Shown: positions 55,612 to 62,830 of the stretch, piece after piece
How positions within the stretch are numbered: the stretch's first letter is position 1
Layout of the letters: each line of letters opens with the position of its first letter
Source: Trebonia sp050013875
Lineage (GTDB): Bacteria > Actinomycetota > Actinomycetes > Streptosporangiales > Streptosporangiaceae
NCBI GenBank assembly: GCA_050013875.1
Contig: JBEKEK010000024.1
Span: 1 to 64,000 of the forward strand
DNA: 64,000 nt
Direction: 5' to 3'
Made by a program: the position numbers and the translations under genes
Notes under the pieces: generated by a model
What the model was told of the DNA's origin: nothing
Database searches by the model: none
What the model saw: the letters and a program-made list of their open reading frames with translations, nothing else

Positions 55612-57024
55612 ATGCCGGTGGGACCGTGCTACAACCCTGTGAATGGGCTGGTCTTCGACCATTGGAGTGCTGCCGTGCCCTTTTTTCCGATGCCCGCGGT
55701 CCGGTGGATCGGCCCCGGTGTCATCGCCGGCCTGGCCGCCGGCTACGCCACGCTCTGGTTCGCGGCGGCGCCGGCCGGGCAGCCGGGTGCCTCGTACCTG
55801 GGCCAGTTCCTGGGCGCCGAGGCGGTCCTGCTGCTGTCTGTCGGGCTGATCCTCATCAGCACTCTGCCCTGGGTCGAGGTCGCCTTCGACGGCATCGACA
55901 AGGCGGCGATCTGGCACCGGCGGGTCGCCATCACCGGCGTCGTCCTGCTGATCCCGCACATCCTGCTGGCCGCCAGCCCGCACCCCAGCGCTCTTGGCCC
56001 ACCGCTGGCCGTGATCGGCGTGATCGGCCTGATAGTCCTGGTCGTCTGGGCGGTGCTGCCCCGGTGGCGATCCGTGATCCCGCACGCGTTCCAGGGGCCG
56101 GTGCTCGCCGTCCGGCGCCTTCCGGGGGCCCGGCATCTCCGCACAGCGCTGGGCGGCTACGAGCTATGGCGTCAGGTGCACCGGCTAACCGGGCTGTTCG
56201 TGGCCGCCGGGTTCTCCCATGCCCTGCTCGACGGAACGCCGTTCGCGCCGTCGCCCCTGCTGCGCTGGACCTTCGTCGCGGTCGGCGGCACCGGCCTGGC
56301 GTTCTACGTCTACCGGGAACTACTCGCCCGGCACTTCATACCGCTGCTGGACTACCAGGTGGACACGGTTCGGCCCATCGGGACCGGCATCACCGAGATC
56401 GGCCTGAGACCGCTCGGCCGCCCCGTGAACTTCGCTGCCGGCCAGTTCGCCATGCTCTTTCTCGAGGGACTGGACGGCTGGCACCGGCACCCCTTCACGA
56501 TCACGAGCTCGCCGGGCGACGAAGACCTGCGCTTCGCGATCAAGACCCTCGGCGACGGCACCGCCCAGCTCCAGGACGAGGTCCAGCCCGGAATGCCCGC
56601 CGTGATCGGCGGCCCGTTCGGCCGGTTCTCCCACGCCAAGGGCACCCCGCGGCAGCTGTGGATCGCCGGCGGCATCGGCGTCACGCCGTTCCTCAGCTGG
56701 CTACGCGATCTCGGCCAGCACCCGGCCCGCGGTCCCGTCGACTTCTTCTACAGCTCCTCCGACCCGGACATGCCCTACGCCGACGAGATACGCGAGCTGG
56801 CCGCCCGTGCCAACCTGATTCAGGTGCACTTCTTCGACAGTCGCCGCGGGCATCTCTCCGCGGAACGGATCCTCGCCGAGGCCGACGGTGCCGCCTCGGC
56901 CCCCGGCCAGGTATCCGTGTTCCTGTGCGGGCCTACGGGGATGGTCGCCGCGCTGCAGTCAGGATTCCACCGCCTTGGCGTGCCCGGACGGCATATCTAC
57001 CGCGAGTACTTCGACTGGCGGTGA
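55612..57024 (+). CDS. Ferric-reductase-like membrane flavin oxidoreductase
   Basis: A 470-residue protein. Six membrane helices fill the first ~235 residues and contain a His in WHRRVAITGVVLLIPHILLA and another pair in VHRLTGLFVAAGFSHALLD, positioned to bind heme across the membrane. The C-terminal ferredoxin-reductase domain has FAAGQFAMLF, HRHPFTITSSPGDE (FAD motif RxYSxx-like, here HPFTIT), WIAGGIGVTPFLSWL (NAD(P) motif) and VFLCGPTGMVAALQ. It moves electrons from NAD(P)H through FAD to heme and an outside acceptor. The true start may be 55612 or GTG 55675, which has a GGAG site. Confidence 0.88.
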   Translation: MPVGPCYNPVNGLVFDHWSAAVPFFPMPAVRWIGPGVIAGLAAGYATLWFAAAPAGQPGASYLGQFLGAEAVLLLSVGLILISTLPWVEVAFDGIDKAAIWHRRVAITGVVLLIPHILLAASPHPSALGPPLAVIGVIGLIVLVVWAVLPRWRSVIPHAFQGPVLAVRRLPGARHLRTALGGYELWRQVHRLTGLFVAAGFSHALLDGTPFAPSPLLRWTFVAVGGTGLAFYVYRELLARHFIPLLDYQVDTVRPIGTGITEIGLRPLGRPVNFAAGQFAMLFLEGLDGWHRHPFTITSSPGDEDLRFAIKTLGDGTAQLQDEVQPGMPAVIGGPFGRFSHAKGTPRQLWIAGGIGVTPFLSWLRDLGQHPARGPVDFFYSSSDPDMPYADEIRELAARANLIQVHFFDSRRGHLSAERILAEADGAASAPGQVSVFLCGPTGMVAALQSGFHRLGVPGRHIYREYFDWR

Positions 57025-57036
57025 CGCGTCTGGCGG

Positions 57037-57374
57037 CTAGTTCCGGTTCAGCGGGAGGAATGCCCGGGTGCCGACGTTCATCTGACTGACCTCTGGGTCA
57101 AGCGCGGTGTCCGGGCGCAGGACAAGCTCGCGCAGCACCGGGTGTACATGCTGTTGACCAGCGGCTTGCCGAACGGCTCGAGCGACTCGGCGAACGCGAA
57201 GTCGATGTGCAGTGCCTGCGGGTTCATTGACAGGCTGGAGAACAGGATGTTGTCGTACTCGGTCATCGTCCGGCCGGGCTGGTGGACGTAGACCACGCCA
57301 ACCTGCAGGTCCTCGTACCAGAGCCCTCGCTGCTCGTCGCGCGGCCAGCCGTCGCGGTCCTGTGTGGCGGTCAT
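57037..57374 (-). pseudogene. Truncated MaoC-type dehydratase joined to an unrelated tail
   Basis: ATG 57374 with a GAGGG site opens a frame whose residues 18-78 (GLWYEDLQVGVVYVHQPGR, MTEYDNILFSSLSMNPQALH, KPLVNSMYT) are a clear MaoC hot-dog N-terminus, close to the intact gene at 61.0-61.5 kb. After 57141 the MaoC sequence stops. In another frame the DNA reads LRELVLRPDTALDPEVSQMN then VGTRAFLPLNRN and a stop at 57037, which I cannot assign. About half of a MaoC protein is lost. The frame itself closes at 57078. Confidence 0.7.
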
Positions 57375-57566
57375 GCCATCCCTCACTTCTGGGTTCGTTT
57401 GAGCGCTGCCGCCCTGGTCTTCCGCCACCGTTCGTAGGCGGTTGCCCGTGTCGGCGCGGGTTGCCCTGCCAGCAGGTACCAGCAGCGCGGCGATTTCCGC
57501 GGCAGTTGGCATCCCGGTGGTCCGCAGTTCCTGGCCGGCGGGACCGCCGTCACTCATGTCGGCCAC

Positions 57567-58007
57567 ACCCCGTGCCGCTTGGTGACGGCCTCGCGGGTCT
57601 GGCCGACGCTGCGCCTGGAGGCTCCCGACCCGGTCGATCAGCCGCCCGGCCTGGTCCGCGCGGACGGCGCCAGCGACAGCGACCTGTCCAGATCGATCGC
57701 ACTGTCAGCAGCGATGGCCCGCATCCTCTGATCAGACCAGTAGGAGTTTCGCCAGACCTCGCCGAGGGTCACCCAAAGGACGTTGCCTCCCCTAGTGCAT
57801 TCTCCCAAGTCAAAGTGAGCGTAGTGCCTTTGCCTGTTGTGCACTGAGCATTCACGGTGCGATGTGAGGTCGAGGTCATCCGCAACTTTGCTCGCTATCA
57901 GCCAGGCGGGCAGGCGGTCGAGGTCTAGCCGGTGGCGACTATCCCCTGACAGCAAGTAGCGGCGAGCGGAGTGAGCAGCCTAGGCGGCCCACTACTTACG
58001 GGGCCAT
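57567..58007. other. Poorly interpretable gap left of the TIR region
   Basis: No supported gene. The best candidate is a 105-codon minus-strand frame at 57638-57955 (contains HRLDLDRLPAWLIASKVADD and VLWVTLGEVWRNSYWSDQRM), which reads like real protein but matches nothing I know and has no clear ribosome site. It may be another remnant. G+C content falls toward 58 kb. Confidence 0.35.
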
Positions 58008-58250
58008 TTAGTACAACTTTCTACTTCCTGTTTGCACGCTGCCCCGCTTACCTGCAGCTATGTCGCGGTTTAGTCTTTCGACTAGGGTCTGTTCAGTGCT
58101 GACAAGTGAAAAACGATGGGTTGTGCAGCCATTGAGGTTCAGTGTATTTATAAGGTCATCCAATATATGCTGCTTATGTAGTACCCAGCAGAAAATAACA
58201 TTCTCAAATTCCGAGCAAGCGAGGAAGCCGTTAAGCAGATGGGTGCGCGG
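58008..58250 (-). pseudogene. Low-GC C-terminal fragment of an AAA/P-loop nucleotide kinase-like gene
   Basis: The minus strand encodes HLLNGFLACSEFENVIFCWV then LHKQHILDDLINTLNL and FSLVSTEQTLVERLNRDIAAGKR. This resembles the C-terminal half of AAA-family nucleotide-kinase-like proteins common in low-GC bacteria, in which a FENVIFCWV.H strand is followed by a T/CTEE..L..RL motif. Base composition is far more AT-rich than any other gene here. The P-loop half is missing, and the piece is joined to the 3' side of the TIR gene. Confidence 0.55.
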
Positions 58251-58270
58251 GAAGGGGCCGTCGGGTCCGG

Positions 58271-58861
58271 CTATCGCGTTAGCGCCCTGTCGATGATGCT
58301 CATGAGCCTGTCCGCGTCGTACTGGTAGCGGTGGTCGCAGCTCATCTCGAGGGCGTTGAGCCGGGCCAGCCTGCGGAGGTCGGAGGGGAGTTCTTGCGGT
58401 CTTGGTGGTTCCGCGCCCTCGACGAGCACGGGGATCACGCGTATGCCGCGCTTGAGTGCGGTGCGGATCTCGAACCGGACGTAGTCGTCGGGGTTGTCGA
58501 GCCGGCGGCGGCCTTCCTGATCGGAGAGTGTGGCCCAATTGGGGCCGATCAGGGCCACTAGGACGCCGCATGAGTTGACGGCGTCGCTGATGACTTTCGC
58601 GAACTCAAGCCCGGCCTCGACGGAGTCCAGGTCCATGAAGACGGGCGCGTCGGGGAAGCGTTCGCGCAGGTTGAACTGGAGCAGGCGCGCGTGGGGCAGG
58701 GCGTCCGCGTGGCGGTAGCTGATGAAGATCCCGTGTCGGGGCAGATCCGGCGCGTCTCTCGCCTCACCGGCTGACGATCCCAGTCCAAGTACGCGCGATG
58801 GCGTCCGGTTGGTGCCGCATTGCGCTGACTTGGCTGGGGGAGTTGGTCGTCGTTCGGCCAT
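58271..58861 (-). CDS. Stand-alone TIR-domain protein
   Basis: A 196-residue protein with a 42-residue variable N-terminus, then one TIR domain. Seen: GIFISYRHADALPHARLLQF (box 1), VFMDLDSVEAGLEFAKVISD (box 2 region, where Glu82 in VEAG is positioned like the catalytic Glu of NAD-cleaving TIRs), CGVLVALIGPNWA, DDYVRFEIRTALKRG and IPVLVEGAEPP. Bacterial TIR proteins act in phage defence by degrading NAD or making signalling nucleotides, usually with a partner sensor. None is intact next to it; the neighbour is a broken P-loop kinase-like fragment. Confidence 0.88.
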   Translation of the reverse strand: MAERRPTPPAKSAQCGTNRTPSRVLGLGSSAGEARDAPDLPRHGIFISYRHADALPHARLLQFNLRERFPDAPVFMDLDSVEAGLEFAKVISDAVNSCGVLVALIGPNWATLSDQEGRRRLDNPDDYVRFEIRTALKRGIRVIPVLVEGAEPPRPQELPSDLRRLARLNALEMSCDHRYQYDADRLMSIIDRALTR

Positions 58862-59076
58862 GGTGCACCACCCGCGCGTTGGGTCACGACCGGCCCTCGG
58901 TGACGTGGCCGACCAGTTTGGTCGGCAGCGGCGCCGAAATCGTGGCGATTCTTGCCTAAGCCATATGGTGGATGAGCGTCCGCAGCCGTCTTCGCAGGCT
59001 GCTAGCGGTTATGTTGCCCAGTTCCGTTTTTCAGGCTGTCCTCCCCGCGGGAGGCCTAGCTTGTCTCGCCGATGGC

Positions 59077-59091
59077 ATTCCCGATGGGAAT
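59077..59091. promoter_or_regulatory. ATTCCC-gat-GGGAAT palindrome
   Basis: Perfect six-base arms around GAT, 194 bases upstream of the XRE start at 59285. Related GGGAAT/ATTCCC words recur downstream within 80 bases (59100 and 59155 areas). It is a plausible operator for the adjacent XRE regulator. Confidence 0.4.
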
Positions 59092-59138
59092 CCCGCGAAT
59101 CCCCATGATCAGGGCTGAAACCTGTGCTAGCGTTCGCG

Positions 59139-59192
59139 ACGGGATGAGCTTCAGCATTCCCACGGCAACTTGCAGCGGGATTCTCATCCCGT
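59139..59192 (+). promoter_or_regulatory. Inverted repeat in XRE leader
   Basis: ACGGGATGAG (59139-59148) is perfectly complementary to CTCATCCCGT (59183-59192), with a 34-base loop. It lies just after a -10-like GTGCTAGCGT, so it could form a hairpin at the beginning of the XRE mRNA or serve as an operator. Confidence 0.4.
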
Positions 59193-59284
59193 TCACTTCT
59201 CGTGTAAGCCTGGTTCGTGACCTTCCCGGCTGTCACACTGGTGTTGTTCTCGCCGGGACTGAGCCGCGGAGGGGAGAGCGGGCC

Positions 59285-60157
59285 TTGACCACGCCAGGCA
59301 GTCCGACCGTCCGGCGGCGTCGGCTGGCCGCCGAACTGCGCGCGATCAGGGAACGGCGCGGCGAGAGCCTCCAGACAGTCGCCGCGGGTTTGCGCTGGTC
59401 CACATCGAAGCTCAGCAGGTACGAGCTTGGCAGCGGCCTGAAGCTTGGGGAAGTCGAAATCCTGCTGGACCACTACCGCGTGCCTGGGGCTGTGCGCGAT
59501 GATTTGCTCAGCCTGGCTCAGGAGGCGTCGAGGAAGGGATGGTGGGAAGATTACTCGGACGTTGCATCCAACGAGTACCGGGAGTTTATCGGGCTCGAGG
59601 CCGAGGCGAGTTCGGTCGCGGTCTGGCACGTCTCAGTCGTGACGGGGCTGTTGCAGACCGACCGTTACGCTCGCTCGCTTATGGCTCATTGGCCAGAGCC
59701 GACAGCCCCGGCGATCGTCGAGCGCCGGGTTAAACTACGAATGCGGCGCCAGCAAGTCCTGGAGCAGGTTCCGCCGCTCAACCTGCTGGTCGTGTTGGAC
59801 GAGTCCGTTCTGAGACGGCAATTTGGTGACGAATCGGTCATGTACGAGCAGCTGCAATCACTTGCAGCTGCGGCGACTCGACCAAACATCAGCATCCGCG
59901 TACTTCCTCTCCGTGCGCCGCATCCTGTATCCGCTGAATCGTTCGTTATATTCAGCTTCGGCCCGCAAGATGATGCCATCCTCCACGATGTCGTCGTAGC
60001 TGAGGGACTGAAGGAAAGCTTTTACATAGAAGACCGTCAACAGACCTACCTGCACCTACTTGTTTTCGATACGCTGCTCGAGGCCGCACTCGACGCCGAC
60101 ACGTCGAGGCGCCTGATCATTCAGACTGCCGAAAACTATTGGCGTGGCTCGCCATGA
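59285..60157 (+). CDS. XRE-family regulator with DUF5753 domain
   Basis: A 290-residue protein. The N-terminal HTH is RRRRLAAELRAIRERRGESLQTVAAGLRWSTSKLSRYELGSG. The remaining ~200 residues form DUF5753: WWEDYSDVASNEYREFIGLEAEAS, WHVSVVTGLLQTDRYARSLM, RRQQVLEQVPPLNLLVVLDESVLRRQFGD, ISIRVLPLRAPHPVSAESFVIFSF. The start is TTG 59285, with a GGAGGGGAG site seven bases upstream giving the family's usual length. Such regulators are paired with small DUF397 proteins, and one follows 86 bases downstream. They control development and antibiotic production in Streptomyces. Confidence 0.92.
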   Translation: MTTPGSPTVRRRRLAAELRAIRERRGESLQTVAAGLRWSTSKLSRYELGSGLKLGEVEILLDHYRVPGAVRDDLLSLAQEASRKGWWEDYSDVASNEYREFIGLEAEASSVAVWHVSVVTGLLQTDRYARSLMAHWPEPTAPAIVERRVKLRMRRQQVLEQVPPLNLLVVLDESVLRRQFGDESVMYEQLQSLAAAATRPNISIRVLPLRAPHPVSAESFVIFSFGPQDDAILHDVVVAEGLKESFYIEDRQQTYLHLLVFDTLLEAALDADTSRRLIIQTAENYWRGSP

Positions 60158-60243
60158 CGGCTGTCTGCCAAGGGGCTAGCTCGGCCCCGGAATAGCCAGG
60201 ACGCGGCCCGTAATCGGGCTCGCCACTAGCTCAAGGAGTTACT

Positions 60244-60483
60244 ATGAACGACTTTCCCCGCACTGAGGAGACGGCAAGACCCGACGCCAGATCGCCTTGG
60301 ACCAAGAGCTCACTGAGCCATGTGAATGGAAATTGCGTCGAGGTCGCGGATATCGAGGGCGGCCAAGTCGGCATGCGCGACAGCAAGAATATCGCTGGGC
60401 CCGTGCTAGGAATTGCGCCGGAGGAGTGGCGAGCGTTCCTAGGCGGGGTACGGAACGGTGAATTCGACGATCTTCCGGTATAG
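60244..60483 (+). CDS. DUF397 protein
   Basis: A 79-residue protein with the DUF397 pattern: WTKSSLSHVNGNCVEVADIEGGQVGMRDSKNIAGPVLGIAPEEWRAFLGGVRNGEFDD. The Trp-x-Lys-Ser-Ser, Asn-Cys-Val-Glu-Val and RDSK motifs are all present. An AAGGAG site lies seven bases before the ATG. DUF397 proteins act as antagonists or co-factors of the neighbouring XRE-DUF5753 regulator, in an arrangement that behaves like a toxin-antitoxin module. Confidence 0.92.
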   Translation: MNDFPRTEETARPDARSPWTKSSLSHVNGNCVEVADIEGGQVGMRDSKNIAGPVLGIAPEEWRAFLGGVRNGEFDDLPV

Positions 60484-61046
60484 CCCGGCGGGTCCCGCTC
60501 AAGATCCTTCCCGGGCAAGCCGTACTGCCGCCAGACGACTCGGCCGGTAGCCCAATGGCCGGGCTCTCCCGCGCATGCTGGCGTGGGCTAGCTGAGGGCT
60601 TGCCTGCGTGAACCTCCCAATTGACGATGTCGCCGACAGGGGAGTCGACTCAGCGTGCCGCGGCAACCTGCCCGAGGCTATTATCTCGCACCTCGACCGT
60701 GACTCTGAAGGTGCTCAGGATCCGGGGGGCGTTGCCGAGCGTCCGGGAGAACGGGAACAGCGTGTCGGTGTGAGCTGCCGGCCGTTCTCCAGCAGGATCG
60801 CACGGTTCCACCATCGTCGACCCAGGCTGGTATGGCTTCCCCAGTGGCGCCGCGAGCGGCCGGAGGACGTCCCGACGACCCCGAGAAGTACTGGTTCCTG
60901 GCCCGGCGTCGGGAAGCCAGTCGGGTGATCGGCAGGACGAAGTTCGCCGGGACCGATCGTCGAGGCCGCAGCATCTCGAACGGGTGCGGCTTCACCTGGG
61001 TGAGGAACGGGCATCAGGGCTTTAGGCCCACGCCGCCGTAAAGAGC
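60484..61046. other. Gap with degraded coding sequence
   Basis: No intact gene. A short minus-strand stretch near 60665-60860 reads PYQPGSTMVEPCDPAGERPA then HTDTLFPFSRTLGN and RILSTFRVTVEVRDNSLG before a stop, which looks once-coding, but I cannot name a family. A small hairpin-like CCCGCGC/GGCGTGGG pair lies near 60570. Confidence 0.35.
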
Positions 61047-61499
61047 TCAGCTTGGCGCGAGCATCATTAGGCCGGAGCGCTTGCAGGTACAGACGACCTG
61101 ATCGCGCTGGTTGTAACCGACATGCTCGAAGAACACGATGCCGGAGTCGGTGCGCGACTTCGATGGGCGCTTGCCGAGGATCGTCGTCTCGCCGCGCAGT
61201 GTGTCGCCGTGAAACACCGGGTTCGGGAACCGGACGTCTTCGTAGCCGAGGTTGCCCAGCGTTGTCCCCATGGTCAGCTCCGGGATCTGGTAGGCGTTCA
61301 CCAGCGCGAGGGTGAACAGGCTGTTGACGAGGCGCTGCCCGTGAATCGTGGTCTTTGCGAACTCCTCGTCGAGGTGGAGCGGTTGGACGTTCATCGTCAG
61401 CGAGGTGAACATGACGTTGTCCATCTCGGTGATCGTCCGGCGAAACGCGTGCTCGTAGGTACGGCCGACCTCAAACTCCTCGTAGTAGAGGCCGCGCAT
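61047..61499 (-). CDS. MaoC-like dehydratase domain protein
   Basis: A 150-residue hot-dog-fold hydratase. MRGLYYEEFEVGRTYEHAFRRTITEMDNVMFTSLTMNVQPLHLDEEFA contains the MaoC hydratase region, with the candidate catalytic residue in the TMNVQPLHLD segment. GQRLVNSLFTLALVNAY and EDVRFPNPVFHGDTLRGETTIL follow the family pattern. The start ATG overlaps the stop of the acyl-CoA dehydrogenase gene, so the two are translationally coupled. It probably hydrates the enoyl-CoA made by that enzyme or a related ester. A truncated relative lies at 57.0-57.4 kb. Confidence 0.9.
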   Translation of the reverse strand: MRGLYYEEFEVGRTYEHAFRRTITEMDNVMFTSLTMNVQPLHLDEEFAKTTIHGQRLVNSLFTLALVNAYQIPELTMGTTLGNLGYEDVRFPNPVFHGDTLRGETTILGKRPSKSRTDSGIVFFEHVGYNQRDQVVCTCKRSGLMMLAPS

Positions 61500-62665
61500 C
61501 AGTAGCTCCTTGGCAGGTGAAGGACGTGCTCGGCGATGTAGTTCAGGACCATCTCCTGGCTGATCGGGGCGATGCGCAGCAGCCGGGCTTCCCGGAAGTA
61601 GCGCTCGACGTGGTACTCCTTCGCGTAGCCGTAGCCGCCGTGCACCGAGATAGCGACATCCGCGGCGTGGAAGCCTGCCTCGGCCGCGAGGAACTTGCCC
61701 TCGTTGGCTTCGGCCGCGTGGGGCAGCCCGTGATCGATCAGCCATGCCGCCTTCTGAAGCATGGTGTCCGCGGCGTCCAGCCGGATGCGCGCGTCTGCGA
61801 GCTGGAAGGAGATGCCCTGATTCTGCCCGATCGGGCGGCCGAACACGACCCGCTGCTTGGCGTACTCGGTGGCCCGGCGCAGCGCGGCGCGGCCGATGCC
61901 GACGGCGGCGTTACCGGAGATCACCCGCTCGGCGTTGAGGCCGGCGAGGATCGCCTTGAAGCCGTGCCCGACCTCGCCGATCACGTCCTCATCCGGGACG
62001 AAGAGGTCCTCGATGAACAGCTCGTTGGTGTCGACGGCGTTGCGTCCCATCTTCGCAATCGGCCGGATGCCGACCTTCTCACGGTCCACCGGGGCGAAGA
62101 ACAGCGTCAGGCCGGCGCTCTTCTTCGGGACCTCGCCGATGGGCGTGGTGCGGGCGAGCAGGAACATCCGCTCGGCCTCCTGGGCCCTGGAGATCCACAC
62201 CTTCTTGCCTGAGACCAGGTAGCCGCCATCGACCTTGCGGGCAAAAGTTGAGATGCGGGTGGTGTCGGTGCCGGCGTCCGGCTCGGTCACCGCGAACGAG
62301 ACGTGCAGGTCACCGCTGGCCGCACGGGGCAGGAACCGGCGCTTCAGTTCCTCCGTGCCGTGTTCGATCATCGACTCAAAGCCGAAGATGCCGATGTGGA
62401 CAGTCGTGCATCCGTTCATGCCCGCGCCCGACGCGGCGATCTCCTGCTCGACGATCGCCGCCTCGGTGACGCCCAGGCCGCCGCCGCCGTACTCCTCCGG
62501 GATCGTGAGGCCGAGCCATCCGCCACGCACGATTGCGGCGTAGAACTCCCAGGGGAACTCATGGTCCTCGTCGCGGTGCATCCAGTAGTCGTCAGGGAAC
62601 TGCGAGCAGACCTTGCGGACGGCATGGCGAATCTCATCGTGGACGGGGTCGGTGGCGAAGTCCAT
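61499..62665 (-). CDS. Acyl-CoA dehydrogenase
   Basis: A 388-residue FAD enzyme of full family length. Seen: TIPEEYGGGGLGVTEAAIVEQEI, SFAVTEPDAGTDTTRISTFA (FAD motif), VSGKKVWISRAQEAERMFLLA, GHGFKAILAGLNAERVISG and VFGRPIGQNQGISFQLADARI. Near the end HGGYGYAKEYHVERYFREARL holds the usual C-terminal signature. ATG 62665 has a GGAGCAGGA site; the longer frame has none. It forms an operon with the MaoC gene and diverges from a P450, suggesting a fatty acid, steroid or polyketide side-chain pathway. Confidence 0.93.
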   Translation of the reverse strand: MDFATDPVHDEIRHAVRKVCSQFPDDYWMHRDEDHEFPWEFYAAIVRGGWLGLTIPEEYGGGGLGVTEAAIVEQEIAASGAGMNGCTTVHIGIFGFESMIEHGTEELKRRFLPRAASGDLHVSFAVTEPDAGTDTTRISTFARKVDGGYLVSGKKVWISRAQEAERMFLLARTTPIGEVPKKSAGLTLFFAPVDREKVGIRPIAKMGRNAVDTNELFIEDLFVPDEDVIGEVGHGFKAILAGLNAERVISGNAAVGIGRAALRRATEYAKQRVVFGRPIGQNQGISFQLADARIRLDAADTMLQKAAWLIDHGLPHAAEANEGKFLAAEAGFHAADVAISVHGGYGYAKEYHVERYFREARLLRIAPISQEMVLNYIAEHVLHLPRSY

Positions 62666-62765
62666 TCCTGCTCCGATCAGGCCAGAGGGTCGGTGGGGCC
62701 ACCGCATCGGGAGGCTCAGCAGCGTGAACTGCCCCTCGCGTGACCTTCGTCAAGCCTATTCCTTC

Positions 62766-62777
62766 TAATCATGATTA
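62766..62777. promoter_or_regulatory. Palindrome TAATCATGATTA in divergent promoter
   Basis: Perfect 12-base palindrome in an AT-rich pocket about 100 bases upstream of the acyl-CoA dehydrogenase start and 53 bases upstream of the P450 ribosome region. It is a probable operator for a regulator outside the window that controls both directions. Confidence 0.5.
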
Positions 62778-62830
62778 TGTATTACGCTCTTTGCAAGACG
62801 CCGCAAGGCGTCCCCTGCGAAGGAGCCGAG

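Larger units (their letters stand above)
58862..59284. other. Regulatory gap upstream of XRE-DUF5753 gene
   Basis: A 423-base stretch without a supported gene. It contains two inverted repeats listed separately and a -10-like GTGCTAGCGT near 59124-59133. The XRE reading frame is open back to 59072, but that part has no family similarity. Confidence 0.5.

Noticed and set aside
60541..60595. tRNA-like stretch with short inverted repeats
   Set aside because: Stems do not form a cloverleaf and no T-loop GTTC consensus is present.
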